In this document: positions 6,088-16,708 of the stretch, piece by piece
Position numbering within the stretch: the stretch's first letter is position 1
Layout of the letters: every line of letters begins with the position of its first letter
Source of the DNA: Deinococcus marmoris DSM 12784
GTDB lineage: Bacteria > Deinococcota > Deinococci > Deinococcales > Deinococcaceae
NCBI RefSeq assembly: GCF_000701405.1
Contig: NZ_JNIV01000001.1
Coordinates: forward strand, 77,704-141,703
Reading direction: 5' to 3'
DNA length: 64,000 nucleotides
Notes under the pieces: generated by a model
The model's database searches: none
What the model saw: the letters and a program-made list of their open reading frames with translations, nothing else
Told to the model about the DNA's origin: nothing
Program-made: the position numbers and the translations under genes

Positions 6088-6093
6088 AGGATA
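6088..6093 (-). promoter_or_regulatory. -10 box of leaderless gltX
   Basis: TATCCT on the minus strand, seven bases before ATG 6080. Confidence 0.6.
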
Positions 6094-6140
6094 CGGGGCA
6101 TGGGGCAGGCGTCCGCCCCTGTGCGTCCCTCCAGTGTGTT

Positions 6141-6146
6141 TATGAT
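6141..6146 (+). promoter_or_regulatory. -10 box of the lipoprotein gene
   Basis: TATGAT five bases before ATG 6152, with no Shine-Dalgarno between. Confidence 0.55.
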
Positions 6147-6151
6147 GCTCT

Positions 6152-6628
6152 ATGCGACTGTTGCTGCCCGTGCTGACTGCTGGCCTGAGCGTTTGCGTCC
6201 TGGCCTCCTGCAACGCCTTTTCCCCGATTCCCAATGAGGCGGACATCAACGTGAACGGCAGTTACACTGGGCGGCTGGTGGGGCAGAACAACGACAGCGC
6301 CGTTCTGGACATCACCATCGTGGAAAAGGACTTGGCAGTCACTGGCACGGTCAGGAGCCGCGCGACAAATGAGAGTTACACCCTGATTGGCACCCGCAGC
6401 GTGTACAAGGCCAGCCCGGTCACACTCAACGCCACCTCCAACCTGGGGAGCGGCAGCCCCTGCTCCGGCGGCTTCACCGAGCGTTACGGCGTGCAGGTCA
6501 CGTTCTACAACGTCAGCAAGTACAGCGGCGCGGGCGGTACCGGTTTTGTGAACCATGACGTCTGCAAGTCCGGGCAGTGGGAGCGCACCGAACTGAACAG
6601 CGGGCAACTGGAACTGGCGCGCAAGTAG
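6152..6628 (+). CDS. Lipoprotein of unknown function
   Basis: 158 residues. Residues 1-19 are a lipoprotein signal peptide with lipobox LASC, so Cys20 would be lipidated and the protein anchored on the outer side of the inner membrane or in the outer membrane. The mature part (about 140 residues) is rich in beta-forming, polar residues with motifs such as GSYTGRLVG and two further cysteines near 110 and 145 that could form a disulfide. I recognise no family. Leaderless start as shown by TATGAT five bases upstream. It is divergent from gltX and followed by the flavin reductase gene, probably as a separate unit. Confidence 0.7.
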   Translation: MRLLLPVLTAGLSVCVLASCNAFSPIPNEADINVNGSYTGRLVGQNNDSAVLDITIVEKDLAVTGTVRSRATNESYTLIGTRSVYKASPVTLNATSNLGSGSPCSGGFTERYGVQVTFYNVSKYSGAGGTGFVNHDVCKSGQWERTELNSGQLELARK

Positions 6629-6668
6629 GACGGGGTCAGGTACGGCGGCAGATGCTGACCCCGCCCGC

Positions 6669-6674
6669 TATCCT
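6669..6674 (+). promoter_or_regulatory. -10 box of the flavin reductase-like gene
   Basis: TATCCT, seven bases before ATG 6682. It moves the start ten codons downstream of the first in-frame ATG (6652). Confidence 0.6.
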
Positions 6675-6681
6675 GCCTTCC

Positions 6682-7248
6682 ATGCTCAGCGAGACAGGCA
6701 CGCAGTTTTTCGGCTATTACCCCGGCACGGTGGCGCTGGTCACTGCCGAACACACCACTTCCGAACATGGCCTGGTCCGCAACGTGATGGCGGCGGGCTG
6801 GCACACCGCCCTGAGCGCCCAGCCCCCGATGTACGGCGTGCTGATCGGCAGGGAGCGGGCCACGCATGGGCTGGTGGCGGGGAGCGGCACGTTCGGGATC
6901 AATTTCCTGCCCGCCTCGCACGCGAAGCCGGTTCAGGGGACGGGTGTGCTGTCGCTGCACGACCTGCCCCAAAAGGACAAGCTGGCCCGCCTGGGCCTGC
7001 AAACCCTGCCAGACGCGCCGCTGGCCCTGGCCGACGCTTACCTGTACTACCGCTGCCGGGTGATTCAGACCGTGCCCACCGGGGACCACGATCTGTTCGT
7101 GGGCGTGGTGCTGGAGGTTCGCCACGATCCCGCCTTCTACAATGAACGGCGGCTGTTCACGGGCGAGGCGGCGGTGTATCTGGGCCGCAGTTCGTATGTA
7201 AAAACCAAGCAGGGGCGCGAGGTCTACCCGCCCGAAAGTTTCGATTGA
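6682..7248 (+). CDS. Flavin reductase-like FMN-binding protein
   Basis: 188 residues. The sequence begins GTQFFGYYPGTVALVTAEH and continues NVMAAGWHTALSAQPPMYGV, the usual start of the flavin reductase/DIM6-NTAB split-barrel domain, where residues after the VxxxxAxWhT stretch contact FMN. A later GVVLEVRHDPAFYNERR fits the second half. Such proteins reduce free flavin or bind FMN as small oxidoreductases; substrate cannot be told. The preferred start, ATG 6682, follows TATCCT at leaderless distance; ATG 6652 is an alternative. No operon partner is obvious. Confidence 0.8.
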   Translation: MLSETGTQFFGYYPGTVALVTAEHTTSEHGLVRNVMAAGWHTALSAQPPMYGVLIGRERATHGLVAGSGTFGINFLPASHAKPVQGTGVLSLHDLPQKDKLARLGLQTLPDAPLALADAYLYYRCRVIQTVPTGDHDLFVGVVLEVRHDPAFYNERRLFTGEAAVYLGRSSYVKTKQGREVYPPESFD

Positions 7249-7342
7249 AGAGAGAACGCCCAGTAGCGTGGGGCCTATTTCTCATTTGGCCCTTTTCAAG
7301 CCCACAATCCGCGTTGCATAGTTAAGAAGACTGCAAAGTCGG

Positions 7343-8713
7343 GTGAACCGGGCCGAGCGCCTGACGCCACCGGGGGAGCTTTTGACTGACGCACTGCATG
7401 GATTTCTGACCATTCTCGATCTGCTGGGCCTGCTGATGCTGGGCCTGTACTTTCTGCAAATGCTGCTGTCGGCCACGTTGCCCCGGCCCCGGCGGCTGTA
7501 TCCGGCAGACGAGGCATTGCGTTTTACCTTCGTGGTCCCCGCGCTGAACGAGGACGCGGTGATCGAGGCCACCGTCCGCAACCTGCGCGAGGTGGCCCCC
7601 GAAGCCCGCGTGGCCGTGATCAACGACGGCAGCGATGACCGCACGGCAGAACTGGTGGAACGGCTGGCGCGGAATGACGCGGGCGTGATCCTGCTGCGCC
7701 GCATCGCCCCGGAGGCCCGCCAGGGCAAGGGCAAGGCCATGAACTGGGCGGTGTCGATCCTGCTGCGGGACCTGCGCTCAACGGGCGCGGACCTGCAAAA
7801 AGAGGTCTTCGTGGTGGTGGACGCCGACGGGCGCGTGACCCCTGGCCTGCTGCCCGAGGCGCGGCGCGTGCTGGCCCACGCGGACGTGGTGGCCGCGCAG
7901 GCCCGCGTGCGAATCCGGCAGTCCCCCGGCAAATTGGGATTAAAAAACGTGGTGGGCCGCATGCTAGAGCAGCAGCAGGACCTGGAATTCTTCATCACCC
8001 GCCACATTCAACTGATGCGCTCGTGGTGGCACAGCGCCGCCCTGTGCGGCAACGGGCAATTCATGCGCGCCAGCTATGTGGCGGCCATGTTCGACGCCGG
8101 GCGGACGCCGTGGCCTGACGTGCTGCTCGAAGATTTTGGCAGCGCCGCCGAGGCCCGGCTGGTCAACCCGCGTCACCGGCTGGTCTTTTTAGAGGCGGCG
8201 GTCACGCAGCAGGGCCTGCCCGATCTGCGCCGCTTCTCGCGCCAGCGCGCCCGCTGGACGCAGGGCACCATGCAGTGCCTGCCGTATCTGGCGCAGTTGT
8301 GGCGCAGGCCCGTCCCAGTGCTGGCCCGTCTGGACCTGAGCTACTTCATCCTGGGACCGTGGCTCAGCGGCATCATCGTGCTGTCGTTCCTGACCCAGCC
8401 GCTGCGCTGGGCGATGGGCACGCAGGGGCTGGTGCTGGACGCGAAAGTCAGCCTGATCATCACTGTCATCAACCTGATCATTCAGTTGCAGTGGGTGGCC
8501 CGTTACAGGCGCGAGAACCGTCTGTCGCTGGGCCGCACCGCCTTCACCCTCGCCAGCCTGCCCGTCTACGGGTTTGCCCTGTTCCTGAGCCTGCCGATGG
8601 CCTATCGCCACTACTTCATGGGCCGCGTGACCTGGGACAAGAGCCTGCGTCACGCCGAACCAGGGGAGGGACAGCCGGGTGAACTGCTGACCGTGGGCCG
8701 GGGCAGCGACTAG
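7343..8713 (+). CDS. Membrane glycosyltransferase family 2 (processive type)
   Basis: Up to 456 residues. A membrane anchor (about 20-45) is followed by a GT2 domain: VPALNED, INDGSDD, VVDADG (DxD-type metal site) and RQRARWTQG, the Q/RxxRW motif typical of cellulose, hyaluronan or poly-GlcNAc synthases. Three or more transmembrane helices follow (about 325-350, 360-385, 400-425). It therefore probably builds or transports a polysaccharide or glycolipid chain from nucleotide sugar on the cytoplasmic side. GTG 7343 gives the longest reading; TTG 7382 after GGGGGAG is possible. A good terminator follows at 8733-8759. Confidence 0.85.
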   Translation: MNRAERLTPPGELLTDALHGFLTILDLLGLLMLGLYFLQMLLSATLPRPRRLYPADEALRFTFVVPALNEDAVIEATVRNLREVAPEARVAVINDGSDDRTAELVERLARNDAGVILLRRIAPEARQGKGKAMNWAVSILLRDLRSTGADLQKEVFVVVDADGRVTPGLLPEARRVLAHADVVAAQARVRIRQSPGKLGLKNVVGRMLEQQQDLEFFITRHIQLMRSWWHSAALCGNGQFMRASYVAAMFDAGRTPWPDVLLEDFGSAAEARLVNPRHRLVFLEAAVTQQGLPDLRRFSRQRARWTQGTMQCLPYLAQLWRRPVPVLARLDLSYFILGPWLSGIIVLSFLTQPLRWAMGTQGLVLDAKVSLIITVINLIIQLQWVARYRRENRLSLGRTAFTLASLPVYGFALFLSLPMAYRHYFMGRVTWDKSLRHAEPGEGQPGELLTVGRGSD

Positions 8714-8732
8714 AGATTGGAGGAGATGAAAG

Positions 8733-8759
8733 GCCCTCTTCCCTGCGGAGAGGGCTTTT
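8733..8759 (+). terminator. Rho-independent terminator after the glycosyltransferase
   Basis: GCCCTCT, a nine-base loop, AGAGGGC and TTTT. The same stem recurs at 54221. Confidence 0.85.
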
Positions 8760-8791
8760 CTGGTGAGGGGGAGGGATGATGAGTTTGGCTC

Positions 8792-9670
8792 CTACTCCAC
8801 CGCCTCCCCACGTTGTAATTTCACTGCGCGGACGAGGTTCTGGTACATCAGGGCGCTGGTCAGCGGGCCGACGCCGCCGGGCACGGGCGTCTGCGCCCGC
8901 ACGGGGAGGTCCGGCATGGCATCCCCTACCATCTCTCCCCCGTCCTGCACGTTGATTCCGGCGTCGATCACGACGTGATGGGGTTGGACGTGTTCAGGCT
9001 TCAAAAGTCCGGCTCTGCCCACGGCCACCACCACCGCGTCCAGCGGAGCCAGCACCCCGGCCAGATCACGGGTGTATTCGTTGGACAGCGTCACCGTGAC
9101 GCCCCGGTTGTTGAGCATGAAGGTCAGCGGGCGGCCCACCGTGCGCCCCGGCCCGATCACGGCCACCCGCAGGCCGCGCAGGTCGTCACCCAGCACGCGC
9201 CGCAGCAAAAAGCGCACGCTGCGCGGCGTGGGCGGCAGCAAAGCTTCAGATTCCCGTCCCGCCGCGATCAGGGCGAGGTTGGCAGGGGTTAGCCCCTCCA
9301 CATCCTTGCGCGGCGCGATGTGCAGCAGGGCGGCGTCGGCATCCAGCCCAGCAGCCAGCGGCAGCTCCAGCACGACGCCATGTACCGAGTCGTCCGCTGA
9401 GAGTTCGCGTAGCGCCCCTTCCAGCTCCTGCTGAGACGCCCCGGCCCCCAGCTCGCGCACGCTGAAGTCCACGCCCAGCCGCCCGGCCCGCCGTGCCTTG
9501 CTGTCCACATACACCCGCGAAGCCTCGTCGGCAGAGGCCAGCACGCTGACCAGATGCGGGCGGAAATCCCAGCCAGCGAGGGCTACTCTGACGCCCTTGA
9601 TGACCTCATCAGCCAGTGGCTTGCCGAGGAGCGAACGGGGAGATGTGCCTCTTTCACCGTCAACCATCAA
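8792..9670 (-). CDS. folD: Bifunctional methylenetetrahydrofolate dehydrogenase/cyclohydrolase
   Basis: 292 residues. FolD converts 5,10-methylene-THF to 5,10-methenyl-THF with NADP and then to 10-formyl-THF, the formyl donor for purine synthesis. Motifs: [11 protein letters not shown] with the catalytic YxxxK lysine, [11 protein letters not shown] (dinucleotide and folate site) and [10 protein letters not shown] near the C-terminus. The first codons read MMVDGERG and lie inside a short heptamer repeat (9657-9677), so the true start could be the second Met or further in. It is followed downstream by nothing on this strand and preceded by purH, which uses its product. Confidence 0.93.
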   Translation of the reverse strand: MMVDGERGTSPRSLLGKPLADEVIKGVRVALAGWDFRPHLVSVLASADEASRVYVDSKARRAGRLGVDFSVRELGAGASQQELEGALRELSADDSVHGVVLELPLAAGLDADAALLHIAPRKDVEGLTPANLALIAAGRESEALLPPTPRSVRFLLRRVLGDDLRGLRVAVIGPGRTVGRPLTFMLNNRGVTVTLSNEYTRDLAGVLAPLDAVVVAVGRAGLLKPEHVQPHHVVIDAGINVQDGGEMVGDAMPDLPVRAQTPVPGGVGPLTSALMYQNLVRAVKLQRGEAVE

Positions 9671-9677
9671 CCATCAA
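9657..9677. repeat. Tandem heptamer CCATCAA, copy 1
   Basis: CCGTCAA CCATCAA CCATCAA on the plus strand, overlapping the first codons of folD. The same heptamers occur in a second tract at 23203-23230. Confidence 0.6.
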
Positions 9678-9686
9678 CCTTCTTCA

Positions 9687-11219
9687 TCAGTGCCGGAAGT
9701 GACGAGAACCTGTGAAGACCATGCTCAGGCCCAATTCGTTGGCGGCGGCGATCACCTCGGGGTCACGTTTTGCGCCCCCCGGTTGCAGAATGGCGGTGAC
9801 TCCAGCGCCCGCCGCCAGCCGGACCACATCGTCAAACGGAAAGAACGCCTCGGAGGCCAGGGACGCGCCGTGCGCCCGCTCTCCCGCGTTCGCCACCGCG
9901 CGTTCGGCAGCCCAGATGCGGCTGACGGCCCCCGCGCCCAGGCCCACGCTGACGCCGCCGCGCGCCAGCACCACCGCGTTGCTGCGGGCGTGCTTGACCA
10001 CCGCCCACGCGAAGCGCAGATCGTTCCATTCCTCGTCGCGGGGCTGCCGCGTGGTCACCACTTCCGGGCACAGGTCATCCCACGGGCGGGTGTCGCGTTC
10101 CTGCACGGCGAATCCCCCGACCAGCGGGCGCAGGTCCAGCACGCTGACGGCTTCGGCCTTTCCGGCGATCAGCACGCGCAGATCGGGCTTTTTGGCGGCG
10201 AACCACTCCACGGCTTCCGGCGTCACGTCTGGGGCGATCAGCACTTCCAGAAAGGTGCCGCGCATGGCCTGGGCCGCGTTCAGATCAACCCTTCCACTGA
10301 CCGCCACCACGCCCCCGAAGACGCTGAGGGTGTCGGCGTCCCGCGCCAGTTCCCAGGCCGCGCGCACGTCGTTGGCCCGCGCCACGCCACAGGGGTTGCC
10401 ATGTTTGACGGCCACGCAGACCATGCCTTCTTCCTGTGCTGCCAGTTCCGTACACAGCGCCCAGGCGGCGTCCGCATCGGCGTAGTTGTTGAAACTCATG
10501 GGTTTTCCAGCCACCACGCGGGCGTCCATCACCGGGCCGTGCGCGCCGCCCCAGCGGTAGATCGCGCCGGGCTGGTGGGGGTTCTCGCCGTAACGGACCT
10601 CGGCCACCTTGGACAGATTCAGCGTCAGTTCGGGCGGGAGTCTGGTAGGCAGTTCGTCCGAATCGCCCTCCAGATACGCAGTGATGGCGGCGTCGTATTC
10701 GCTGGTGTGGCGGTACGCCTTGGCGGCCAGTCGGCGGCGTTCGGTCCCGCTGACTTCATCCTGAAGGGCCAGCTCGTAATCCGCCGGATCCACCAGCACC
10801 AGCACGCCCGCGTGGTTCTTGGCTGCCGAGCGGATCATGGCCGGGCCGCCAATGTCGATGTTCTCGATCACGTCGGCGTCGGGTGCGCCGCGTGCCACCG
10901 TTTCGCGGAAGGGGTACAGGTTGACGCACACCAGATCGATGGTGCCAAAGCCCTGGGCCGCCAGTTCGGCCAGGTGACCGTCCTCGCGCCGGGCCAGGAT
11001 GCCGCCGTGGATGGCCGGGTGCAGCGTCTTGACGCGTCCGTCCAGCATCTCGGGAAATCCGGTCATATCGCTGACCGCCGTGACTGGCACGCCTGCTTCC
11101 TGCAAGGCCGCGAAGGTGCCCCCCGTGCTGAGCAGCGTCCAGCCGCGTTCTGTGAGTGAACGCCCGAATTCCACCACTCCTGTCTTGTCGCTGACCGAAA
11201 TAAGAGCTTGTTTGCCCAT
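9687..11219 (-). CDS. purH: Bifunctional AICAR formyltransferase/IMP cyclohydrolase
   Basis: 510 residues, standard length. It carries out the last two steps of IMP synthesis. The N-terminal MGS-like cyclohydrolase domain shows ISVSDKTGVVEFGR, STGGT, GFPEMLDGRVKTLHPAIHGG and INLYPF-type NLYPF; the C-terminal transformylase domain shows RYGENPHQPGA, KHGNPCGVA and a final ILQPGGAKRD plus FTGSRHFRH. Shine-Dalgarno GGAGGCG precedes ATG 11219. It lies 16 bases upstream of folD, whose product feeds it one-carbon units, so the two are probably one transcript. Confidence 0.97.
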   Translation of the reverse strand: MGKQALISVSDKTGVVEFGRSLTERGWTLLSTGGTFAALQEAGVPVTAVSDMTGFPEMLDGRVKTLHPAIHGGILARREDGHLAELAAQGFGTIDLVCVNLYPFRETVARGAPDADVIENIDIGGPAMIRSAAKNHAGVLVLVDPADYELALQDEVSGTERRRLAAKAYRHTSEYDAAITAYLEGDSDELPTRLPPELTLNLSKVAEVRYGENPHQPGAIYRWGGAHGPVMDARVVAGKPMSFNNYADADAAWALCTELAAQEEGMVCVAVKHGNPCGVARANDVRAAWELARDADTLSVFGGVVAVSGRVDLNAAQAMRGTFLEVLIAPDVTPEAVEWFAAKKPDLRVLIAGKAEAVSVLDLRPLVGGFAVQERDTRPWDDLCPEVVTTRQPRDEEWNDLRFAWAVVKHARSNAVVLARGGVSVGLGAGAVSRIWAAERAVANAGERAHGASLASEAFFPFDDVVRLAAGAGVTAILQPGGAKRDPEVIAAANELGLSMVFTGSRHFRH

Positions 11220-11790
<571 letters not shown>

Positions 11791-11796
11791 TACACT
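11791..11796 (+). promoter_or_regulatory. -10 box of the TVP38-family gene
   Basis: TACACT, seven bases before ATG 11804. Confidence 0.65.
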
Positions 11797-11803
11797 GGGC
11801 CGG

Positions 11804-12553
11804 ATGACCGCTGCCCGCCGCCCGCCGCGTCACCTGCGTCTGATCCTGATGGCCGGACTGCTGGCGCTGCTGCTGGGCACCCTGCTAATTCCGGAGGTGC
11901 GGGGGTTTCTGGGACGCGGCTACGCGGCGCTGATCTCGCAGGACCCGGAGGTCACGCACCGTTTTGTGTACACGCTGGGCTGGGCCGGACCCGTCGCCCT
12001 GCTGGTGGCCTATGTGATCCAGGCGGTGATTCCGGTGCTGCCCTCGCTGGTGCTGACGGCGGTGACGGTGCGGGCCTACGGTTTCGTGGCGGGCTTTTTT
12101 ATCGTGCTTGCTGGGGCGCTGCTGGGGGCGGCGGCGGGCTACGGCCTGGGGCGGGTGCTGGGCGAACCCATGATCCGCGCGCTGGCCGGGGAACGGGCCA
12201 GGACGCAGGCGCAGAGCTTCATGAATAGGTACGGCGCGCAGGGTGTGCTGCTGGTGCGCCTGATGCCGGTGCTGCCCGCTGAGGTCCTCAGTCTGGTGGC
12301 GGGGGCGGCCCGCATGGGGTTCCGTCCGTTCATGCTGGCCACCGCCGTGGGCGTGCTGCCGGTCACGTTGCTGGTGGTGTGGCTCAGCGGGTCGGCGCAG
12401 CGGCTGCTGTGGGGGCTGGTGATCATGTCGCTGGTGGTGGGGGGGCTGGCGCTTGGGCGCTGGTGGCTGGCACGGCGGGCGGGCCGTGTGGATGGTCAGG
12501 CCCAGGGACAGACAGAGGTGGACCCGGTTCAGGACGCTCAGCCCAGAACGTGA
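11804..12553 (+). CDS. TVP38/TMEM64 (DedA superfamily) membrane protein
   Basis: 249 residues with an N-terminal helix (about 15-32) and further helices at about 60-80, 88-115, 155-175, 185-205 and 207-225. The motif VLPAEVLSLVAGAA and the GYGLGRVLGEP stretch after a G-rich helix match the VTT domain of TVP38/TMEM64 proteins. Relatives are thought to act in lipid scrambling or proton-linked membrane homeostasis; the substrate here is unknown. TACACT seven bases before ATG 11804 shows a leaderless start, well inside a longer open frame. A Gln/Asp/Pro-rich tail ends the protein. It stands alone, ahead of purM. Confidence 0.8.
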   Translation: MTAARRPPRHLRLILMAGLLALLLGTLLIPEVRGFLGRGYAALISQDPEVTHRFVYTLGWAGPVALLVAYVIQAVIPVLPSLVLTAVTVRAYGFVAGFFIVLAGALLGAAAGYGLGRVLGEPMIRALAGERARTQAQSFMNRYGAQGVLLVRLMPVLPAEVLSLVAGAARMGFRPFMLATAVGVLPVTLLVVWLSGSAQRLLWGLVIMSLVVGGLALGRWWLARRAGRVDGQAQGQTEVDPVQDAQPRT

Positions 12554-12601
12554 ACTGGCCCAGAGCCTGAATCACCCCGGAATCTAAAGCCCCGGCTCGG
12601 G

Positions 12602-12607
12602 TAAACT
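12602..12607 (+). promoter_or_regulatory. -10 box upstream of purM
   Basis: TAAACT, seven bases before ATG 12615. That ATG is out of frame with purM and opens a 15-codon ORF ending at 12662. Confidence 0.6.
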
Positions 12608-12614
12608 GCGTCCC

Positions 12615-12645
12615 ATGCCCGTCCATGCGGCGGGGCAGGAGGACC

Positions 12646-12662
<17 letters not shown>
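12615..12662 (+). CDS. Possible leaderless 15-residue upstream ORF of purM
   Basis: ATG 12615 lies exactly seven bases after TAAACT, so the purM message should begin at or beside it. The frame gives MPVHAAGQEDHDSDR and stops at 12660-12662, 14 bases inside purM. Its codons cover the AGGAGG of purM, so its translation would affect access to that site. It may simply reflect a transcription start at an A. No ribosome data. Confidence 0.35.
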
Positions 12663-13721
<1,059 letters not shown>

Positions 13722-13725
<4 letters not shown>

Positions 13726-14462
13726 CCTCTTCCATCAGACCCCGCAGCCACAAGGGCAGGCTGGCCCCCTTCGGGTTCACGCCGCCGGACCGCCGCAGCG
13801 CCACCGAATTCTGGGTGGTCCGTCACGGCGAGAGTACCTGGAACACCGAGGGACGCTACCAGGGTCAGGCGGACGTGCCGCTGAGCCATGTCGGCATCTT
13901 GCAGGCGGCCAGCCTCGCGGAACGGATGACCGGGCAGCACTTCGATGCTGTGTACACCAGTGACTTGCGGCGTGCGGCCCAGACGGCGGAAGCGGTGGCC
14001 GAACGCCTGGATGGGCCGCCCCCGGTCCAACTTGATCCCGGCCTGCGCGAGATCGACGTGGGCGAGTTGTCCGGTCTGGTGATCGCGGATATTCGTGAGC
14101 AGTACCCCGAGTATCTGGAAGCCCTGAAGGCCGATCCCTGGGCCACCCGGCGGCCCGGCGGCGAGAGCATGGAAGACCTGTATGCCCGTAGCGGCGCGGC
14201 GTTCGAGACCCTGCGTGCCCGGCATCCGGGACAGCGCGTGCTGGTCTTCACGCACGGCGGCGTGGTGCGTGTGGCGGTGGGGCTGGCGCTGGGCGGCGTC
14301 CCCGCCAATGCCTGGGCACGCCTGAGCGTCACCAACACCAGCATCACCCGCGTTCTGCTGGGCGAGAACAGCGGCACCCTGCTGGGCTTCAACGACGACG
14401 CCCACCTGGAAGACCTGATCGAGGCCACCGAGGCCGACGACGTGCTGGGGCAGGCGCAGTGA
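13722..14462 (+). CDS. Histidine phosphatase family protein (PGM-like)
   Basis: 246 residues. The catalytic RHGE is at 34-37 (FWVVRHGESTWN), followed by the second arginine region in SDLRRAAQTAEAV, the acid in LREIDVGELSG and the second histidine in VLVFTHGGVVR. These give a phosphohistidine-type phosphatase; substrates in the family range from phosphoglycerate to nucleotides and cannot be told. It starts at TTG 13722 overlapping the purM stop as TTGA, after GGAGGAGAGG, so translation is likely coupled. The first 25 residues are not part of the fold and a later start is possible. Confidence 0.85.
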
Positions 14463-15388
14463 CCGTTCCGGCCACGGACCTCGCCGCCCGCTACGCTGCG
14501 GGCGATCTGCGCGCCCTGGCCCGTGCCGTCACGCTGGCCGAGGCCGGACTCCCCGCCGCCCGGCCCCTGCTCAGGATCGCGCGTTCGGGCGGAATCCGCT
14601 CGGTGGTGGTGGGCATCACGGGCAGCCCCGGCAGCGGCAAAAGCACCCTGACCGACGCGCTGATTTCCGTGCTGCGGGCGCAGGGCAAACGGGTGGCGGT
14701 GCTGGCGGTGGACCCCAGCAGCCCTTATTCCGGCGGCGCGATTCTGGGGGACCGTATCCGCATGTTGCGTCACCACGCCGATTCCGGGGTGTTCGTGCGC
14801 TCGCTGGCCAGCCGGGGCGCGCTGGGCGGTCTGTCGGCCCGCACGATGGCGGTGCTGGCGCTGCTGGAAGGCGGCGGCTTCGACTGGATCATCCTCGAAA
14901 CCGTGGGCGTGGGTCAGTCGGAGGTGGACGTGGCTGCCGCGTGTGACCACACCCTGCTGGTGGTCACCCCTGCGGGGGGCGACGGGGTGCAGGCGTTCAA
15001 GGCCGGAATCATGGAGATCGCGGACGTGATCGCCGTGAACAAGTCGGACCTGCCCGGCTCGTCCCGCACGGTGCGCGAATTGACCTCGGCGCAGGCGTTG
15101 GGCTGGCACGACGAACACACCTGGCTGGCCCCGGTTCGCAAGACCATCGCCTCGGCAGGCGAGGGCATCGAGAGCGTCGTCGAGGCCGTTCTCAAGCACC
15201 GCGCCCATCTGGGCGACGCGGGCCTCGCGGAACGCCGCCGCCTGCGCGCCGAATTCGAGGTCCGCTCGCTGGTGCAAGAACGCCTGCTGCGCCGTGCCCG
15301 CAACGCTGGCGGTGACCTCTACGCCCGCGTGGCGCGCGGTGAACTGGACGCCGAGGCGGCGGCGGATGAGCTGCTGAGCGGGCCATGA
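14459..15388 (+). CDS. meaB: MeaB/ArgK-type GTPase, mutase chaperone
   Basis: 309 residues of the G3E GTPase family. P-loop GSPGSGKST (about 55-63), DPSSPYSGGAILGDRIRM, SLASRGALGGLS, ETVGVGQSEVDVA with the Walker B/switch region, and NKSD for guanine binding. MeaB protects and loads B12-dependent methylmalonyl-CoA mutase. No mutase gene is in this window. The start is GTG 14459, overlapping the previous stop (GTGA). Because B12 uptake genes lie 6 kb away, cobalamin use in this organism is likely, but the link is by knowledge of the family rather than by linkage. Confidence 0.92.
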   Translation: MTVPATDLAARYAAGDLRALARAVTLAEAGLPAARPLLRIARSGGIRSVVVGITGSPGSGKSTLTDALISVLRAQGKRVAVLAVDPSSPYSGGAILGDRIRMLRHHADSGVFVRSLASRGALGGLSARTMAVLALLEGGGFDWIILETVGVGQSEVDVAAACDHTLLVVTPAGGDGVQAFKAGIMEIADVIAVNKSDLPGSSRTVRELTSAQALGWHDEHTWLAPVRKTIASAGEGIESVVEAVLKHRAHLGDAGLAERRRLRAEFEVRSLVQERLLRRARNAGGDLYARVARGELDAEAAADELLSGP

Positions 15389-15392
15389 ACGC

Positions 15393-15923
15393 GTGAAGGC
15401 CCGTGCCCTCGCCCCAGTTCTCCTCGCCTTTCTCGGCGTTCAGCGCCTGCTGGAGCTGCGGCTGGCCCGCGCCAACGAGCGCTGGGCACGCGAACGCGGC
15501 GCGGTGGAATACGGGCGGGAACATTACCCGCTGTTCTTCGTGCTGCATCCGGCCTGGATGCTGGCCACCTTTTTAGAGGGCCGAGCGTCCGGTCAGCGGG
15601 TGAACTGGCCTGCGCTGGCGCTCTTTCTGCTGGCCCAGCCGCTGCGGTACTGGGTCATTCGCACGCTGGGAAGGTCCTGGAACACCCGAATTCTGATCGT
15701 GCCGGGTGGAGAGCGCATCACGGGCGGTCCGTTCCGCTTCCTGAAGCACCCCAATTACGCGGTGGTGGCGCTGGAACTGGCCGCCGCGCCGCTGGCCGTG
15801 GGGGCGTGGCGCACCGCCCTGGCCTTCACGCTGCTGAACGCCGCGCTGCTGCTGCTGATCCGCATTCCGGCAGAGGAGCGGGCGCTGGCGCACTACGCCC
15901 TGACCCGGCCTGACCCGAATTGA
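15393..15923 (+). CDS. Isoprenylcysteine carboxyl methyltransferase-like membrane protein
   Basis: 176 residues. Four to five hydrophobic segments and the C-terminal pattern GPFRFLKHPNY...E plus RIPAEERAL match the ICMT/PEMT family, where this half binds S-adenosylmethionine and the substrate enters from the membrane. In bacteria such proteins often methylate phenolic lipids or small hydrophobic molecules; the substrate here is unknown. GTG 15393 lies four bases after the meaB stop, so it is probably the last gene of the purM operon. Confidence 0.8.
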   Translation: MKARALAPVLLAFLGVQRLLELRLARANERWARERGAVEYGREHYPLFFVLHPAWMLATFLEGRASGQRVNWPALALFLLAQPLRYWVIRTLGRSWNTRILIVPGGERITGGPFRFLKHPNYAVVALELAAAPLAVGAWRTALAFTLLNAALLLLIRIPAEERALAHYALTRPDPN

Positions 15924-15941
15924 AGACAGGCTCAGCGCCGG

Positions 15942-16520
15942 CTATTCAGGATTGGGAAAACGTCTCTCCAGTTCCAGCCCTCTGGGCGTGTCGGCGATCT
16001 GCAAGGCGGCGTGGACCGCCATGCCCTGCAATTCCAGGCGCGTGCGGCCTCGGAAATTGGTGCGCTCCACCACGGCGGCCACCGCGCGCACGGTCCAGCC
16101 GCGCTTGGCGGCCAGCAGCGCGACGAGCAGTTCAGGCAGGCCGTCCTGAAGCTGCCGGGTCAGGATCACGGCGGTCCGAATGTCTTCGGGCAGGGGGTCC
16201 GGCGTGGGCAGGGACCAGTGGTTCACTTCCTCATCTGGCAGTTCCGCACTTTCTGCATTGGGGTGTTCGTCTTCCGTCTCGGGCGACGCGGTCCCGTCGG
16301 GCTGGGCCACGACGACGGGCGTGCCGCGCATCCGGGCCAGCCCACGCGCCATCTTTTCGGCGTCTGGCAGGGCGATCACCACATCGAAGCCCGGCATGAG
16401 CAGATCGAGGTGATCCAGCACGGCGGCGCGGTCACGCAGGCTCAGGTCGCTCAGGCGGTCCTCGAACAGGGTCTCGCTGGGGAGTGCCCGGGTGATCACA
16501 GCGAGGAGCGGTCGGGCCAT
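15942..16520 (-). CDS. Hypothetical protein, possible degenerate phosphoribosyltransferase fold
   Basis: 192 residues. The second half (VNHWSLPTPDPLPEDIRTAVILTRQLQDG, then LVALLAAKRGWTVRAVAAVVERTNFRGRTRLE) recalls the core and hood of adenine-type phosphoribosyltransferases, but the acidic PRPP loop is replaced by an uncharged ILTRQLQDG stretch. An acidic linker occupies about 75-95. If the fold is right the enzyme is probably inactive or binds a ligand for control. It converges on the purM operon and is divergent from the MFS gene. The family guess is weak. Confidence 0.5.
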   Translation of the reverse strand: MARPLLAVITRALPSETLFEDRLSDLSLRDRAAVLDHLDLLMPGFDVVIALPDAEKMARGLARMRGTPVVVAQPDGTASPETEDEHPNAESAELPDEEVNHWSLPTPDPLPEDIRTAVILTRQLQDGLPELLVALLAAKRGWTVRAVAAVVERTNFRGRTRLELQGMAVHAALQIADTPRGLELERRFPNPE

Positions 16521-16695
16521 GCCCTAGCCTAGCGGTTTTTGCTGGTCTTGGAAGCACTCTGTTCAGAGTGGCTGCTGCTGTTCAGATGGAGTCTTGCCGG
16601 GGGCACGCTGGGGACAGGGACCAGCCGCACCGTGAAGGCCAGGGGACTGATCCGTCTGCCCGGACGGCCTGCGCCCAGTTCAGCACGGCGCAGAG

Positions 16696-16701
16696 TAATC
16701 T
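16696..16701 (+). promoter_or_regulatory. -10 box of the MFS gene
   Basis: TAATCT, seven bases before ATG 16709. The 15 bases TCTGCGTCCCATGCA-like around it nearly copy the purM promoter at 12602 (AACTGCGTCCCATGC). Confidence 0.65.
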
Positions 16702-16708
16702 GCGTCCC

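Noticed and set aside
9498..11159. 553-codon frame opposite purH
   Set aside because: Antisense to a clear purH with all motifs; long frames on the other strand are normal in such GC-rich DNA.
13865..15277. 470-codon frame opposite the phosphatase and meaB genes
   Set aside because: Shadow of two well-supported genes; low-complexity composition.
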